A DNA stretch of 16,414 nucleotides from JACQFZ01 sp036396275 (GTDB lineage Bacteria > Pseudomonadota > Gammaproteobacteria > Acidiferrobacterales > Sulfurifustaceae): NCBI GenBank assembly GCA_036396275.1, contig DASWLD010000085.1, positions 1 through 16,414 of the forward strand, given 5' to 3'. The position numbers and the translations under genes were made by a program. Numbering within the stretch: the first letter of the stretch is position 1; each line of letters starts with the position of its first letter. Positions 14,816-16,414 of this stretch are shown here, one piece after another. The notes under the pieces are model-generated. The model saw only the letters and a list, made by a program, of their open reading frames with translations, did no database searches and had not been told where the DNA came from.

Positions 14816-16372
14816 GTGATTCCCGCCGTCGCCATTCCCGCCTTTATCGCATTGATCTGTAAGCTAGGGCTGTTGGGCTACTCGATACGAGTACCAACGA
14901 AGAACTTGACGATGCGGTTGGTCCAAGCGTTGCTCGTTGTGTTCGTGTTACATAACTTGGCGGAGTTGGTCATGCTTAGTCATTTCACCGGAGAAGTGAC
15001 GCGCATGATGGAATATCTGGGTTTCGTCTACTTTGCTCTCATTATTCCTGTCGTCACGCTCATTTTGCACGTTTCCGTGCGGCTGAGTTTCGATTTACTC
15101 TCGAACGACAAACGACGTAAGCTCGAATTGCTTCTCTATCTTCCGGCGGTCGTGTTGCTTTATCTGTTGCTGGCGACCGATCAGTTAGTCGCCGGGTTCC
15201 AGACGTTCCGGAACACGTTGCTCCGTATACCTGGCCCGCTGTATGTTCTTTTCGAAGTTTACCTTCCCGGTTATTTGCTGGCTTCATTGGCAAGCCTGGT
15301 CTACGGCGCGCGTGGGTCGCGAAAATCGGCGATACGACGCGCACGAAATCGGCTATGGCTGCTCGCACTTTTCCCACTTGCTGTATTGGTTTGGTATCTG
15401 ATCATCGCCAATCACTACGGCTTGGCAAAAATAACGTCGACTATCTATCTGCCGATTCCGTGGATGCTCTTCCTACTAGGGGCGACCTACGTTACCCACC
15501 ACTATCGACTTTTCGATGTCGCGTTCTTCGTACCGGGTTCGAAAATTCGTAGACGTAAAAAGGCGTTCTATAACCGCATACAGGGGATGATCGGCGGAAT
15601 AGCGAATGTGCAATCCACGGAAATACTTTTGGGCAAGCTCGCGAATATTTTTCACTGCCCGGTGGCCCTCATCGACGGCCCTCTGTCTGCGATCGCGGTT
15701 GAAGGCGACCAAGAGCGAAGTGGAGAGAACGAACTGTTGCTGTCGCAATTTCCGCGAGAGGTGTTAGAGAAAGTCGACCAAATCATTGTCGCAGAGGAAA
15801 TCGCGGAAAGCGATCCGGAATTACACAGCTTGATGAAGCACTATAACGTCGGTGCCATCGTGCCGTTCAATTCTCATAGTGCCGCATCCAGCCAATGGAT
15901 GTTGCTTGGGGAGCGCTTCAGTGACGAGGTCTATACGCCGCTCGACTTCAAGCATTTGGAAAAATTGTTCGAGCGGGTTGGAGAACATCTTTCGGAAAAC
16001 CTACTGCCATTGCGCACTCAGCTTGAGGATGTCACTCAAAAAATACGAGAATTAAAGCAGCGCCTCGCAACTTCCTGGAATGAATTGTCTACTGTGCGAA
16101 AAAACGTGGACCTCGCCAGAGCTGAGAATTTTCGCTTGCGAGATAGCAACGGGCCGTCGCTGGATTATCCCAATGCGTCGAAGTCGCAGTTGCCAGCGCC
16201 GATTACATCGAAGGAGAAGACGCTCGAACAGTACCTAGTGGGGCGGGAGATAGAGATCATCGGAGCCGCGCTTAAACGGTGCAGGGGAAACACGTCCGAG
16301 GCGGCTCGACTATTGGGTATGTCGCCGAGAATGTTTCTGTTCAGGCTGAAATATCATGGCCTCGATCCGTAG
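14816..16372 (+). CDS. Seven-helix membrane protein with GAF-like region, coiled coil and C-terminal Fis-type helix-turn-helix
   Basis: A 518-residue putative membrane-bound transcription regulator. Hydrophobic helices lie at about residues 2-23, 35-55, 66-89, 104-121, 140-163, 179-199 and 208-228, like the seven-helix sensor halves of some histidine kinases. After a basic loop (KIRRRKK) comes a soluble region (about 265-395) of GAF-like look, then a coiled coil (398-445) and a linker. The last 45 residues form a Fis/NtrC-type HTH (IIGAALKRCRGNTSEAARLL, then GMSPRMFLFRLKYHGL). No kinase, ATPase or receiver domain is present. I chose the GTG at 14816 because the first helix starts there and AGGGAG lies 12 nt upstream; the GTG at 14774 or the ATG at 14678 are alternatives. 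The gene is visibly A+T richer than its neighbours. I know no named family. Confidence 0.72.
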   Translation: MIPAVAIPAFIALICKLGLLGYSIRVPTKNLTMRLVQALLVVFVLHNLAELVMLSHFTGEVTRMMEYLGFVYFALIIPVVTLILHVSVRLSFDLLSNDKRRKLELLLYLPAVVLLYLLLATDQLVAGFQTFRNTLLRIPGPLYVLFEVYLPGYLLASLASLVYGARGSRKSAIRRARNRLWLLALFPLAVLVWYLIIANHYGLAKITSTIYLPIPWMLFLLGATYVTHHYRLFDVAFFVPGSKIRRRKKAFYNRIQGMIGGIANVQSTEILLGKLANIFHCPVALIDGPLSAIAVEGDQERSGENELLLSQFPREVLEKVDQIIVAEEIAESDPELHSLMKHYNVGAIVPFNSHSAASSQWMLLGERFSDEVYTPLDFKHLEKLFERVGEHLSENLLPLRTQLEDVTQKIRELKQRLATSWNELSTVRKNVDLARAENFRLRDSNGPSLDYPNASKSQLPAPITSKEKTLEQYLVGREIEIIGAALKRCRGNTSEAARLLGMSPRMFLFRLKYHGLDP

Positions 16373-16414
16373 GGCAAGCAAATCTATGCGCCGTGACAGC
16401 TTCATTTTGTATTT
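16373..16414. other. Window edge after the membrane regulator
   Basis: 42 nt of A+T-rich sequence follow the stop codon. No terminator or start of another gene is discernible before the window ends. Confidence 0.5.

Overview
The window looks like a chromosomal segment of a GC-rich gammaproteobacterium. The strongest evidence is two gene neighbourhoods typical of that class. One is zapA, then the 6S RNA gene (ssrS), then 5-formyltetrahydrofolate cyclo-ligase (fau), all on the minus strand. The other is ygfB, pepP, ubiH and a ubiI-like gene on the plus strand, divergent from the first. I cannot name genus or species. Most of the window is housekeeping; the right-hand end is accessory-like and visibly richer in A+T.

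Layout. 1-370 has no convincing gene and holds inverted repeats of a dispersed intergenic type. 371-1027 (-) is rpiA, divergent from ilvA (1169-2683, TTG start, strong hairpin in its leader). ilvA is followed closely by an endonuclease/exonuclease/phosphatase-family gene (2712-3686). Converging on it is a tight minus-strand run: a small cell-division coiled-coil gene and zapA (7157-6640), 6S RNA (about 6623-6437), fau with a basic N-terminal extension, a YmdB-like phosphoesterase, an EVE-domain gene and a periplasmic cyclophilin. ygfB (7319-7858, +) diverges from the cell-division pair. Between ygfB and pepP lies a minus-strand pair of exported proteins of the PA2779/PA2778 families. pepP, ubiH and the ubiI-like gene follow on the plus strand. 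The ubiI-like gene carries an in-frame insertion of about 66 codons derived from repeat DNA. A terminator separates it from a minus-strand solitary PhnD-like periplasmic binding protein. Divergent from that is a seven-helix membrane protein ending in a Fis-type helix-turn-helix.

How the genes relate. The run from fau to the cyclophilin has gaps of 30 and 27 nt and a 4-nt overlap, so it is probably one transcript lying behind 6S RNA. ubiH and the ubiI-like gene overlap by 4 nt and should both serve ubiquinone ring hydroxylation. The PhnD-like protein and the membrane Fis-HTH protein share a 300-nt intergenic region and could be a ligand-sensing pair; this is the best candidate here for an undescribed system, but it is inferred from arrangement only.

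Many starts are not ATG (TTG for ilvA and ygfB; GTG for fau, the zapB-like gene, the ubiI-like gene and probably the membrane regulator). Starts were chosen from family alignment, Shine-Dalgarno position and stop/start overlaps.
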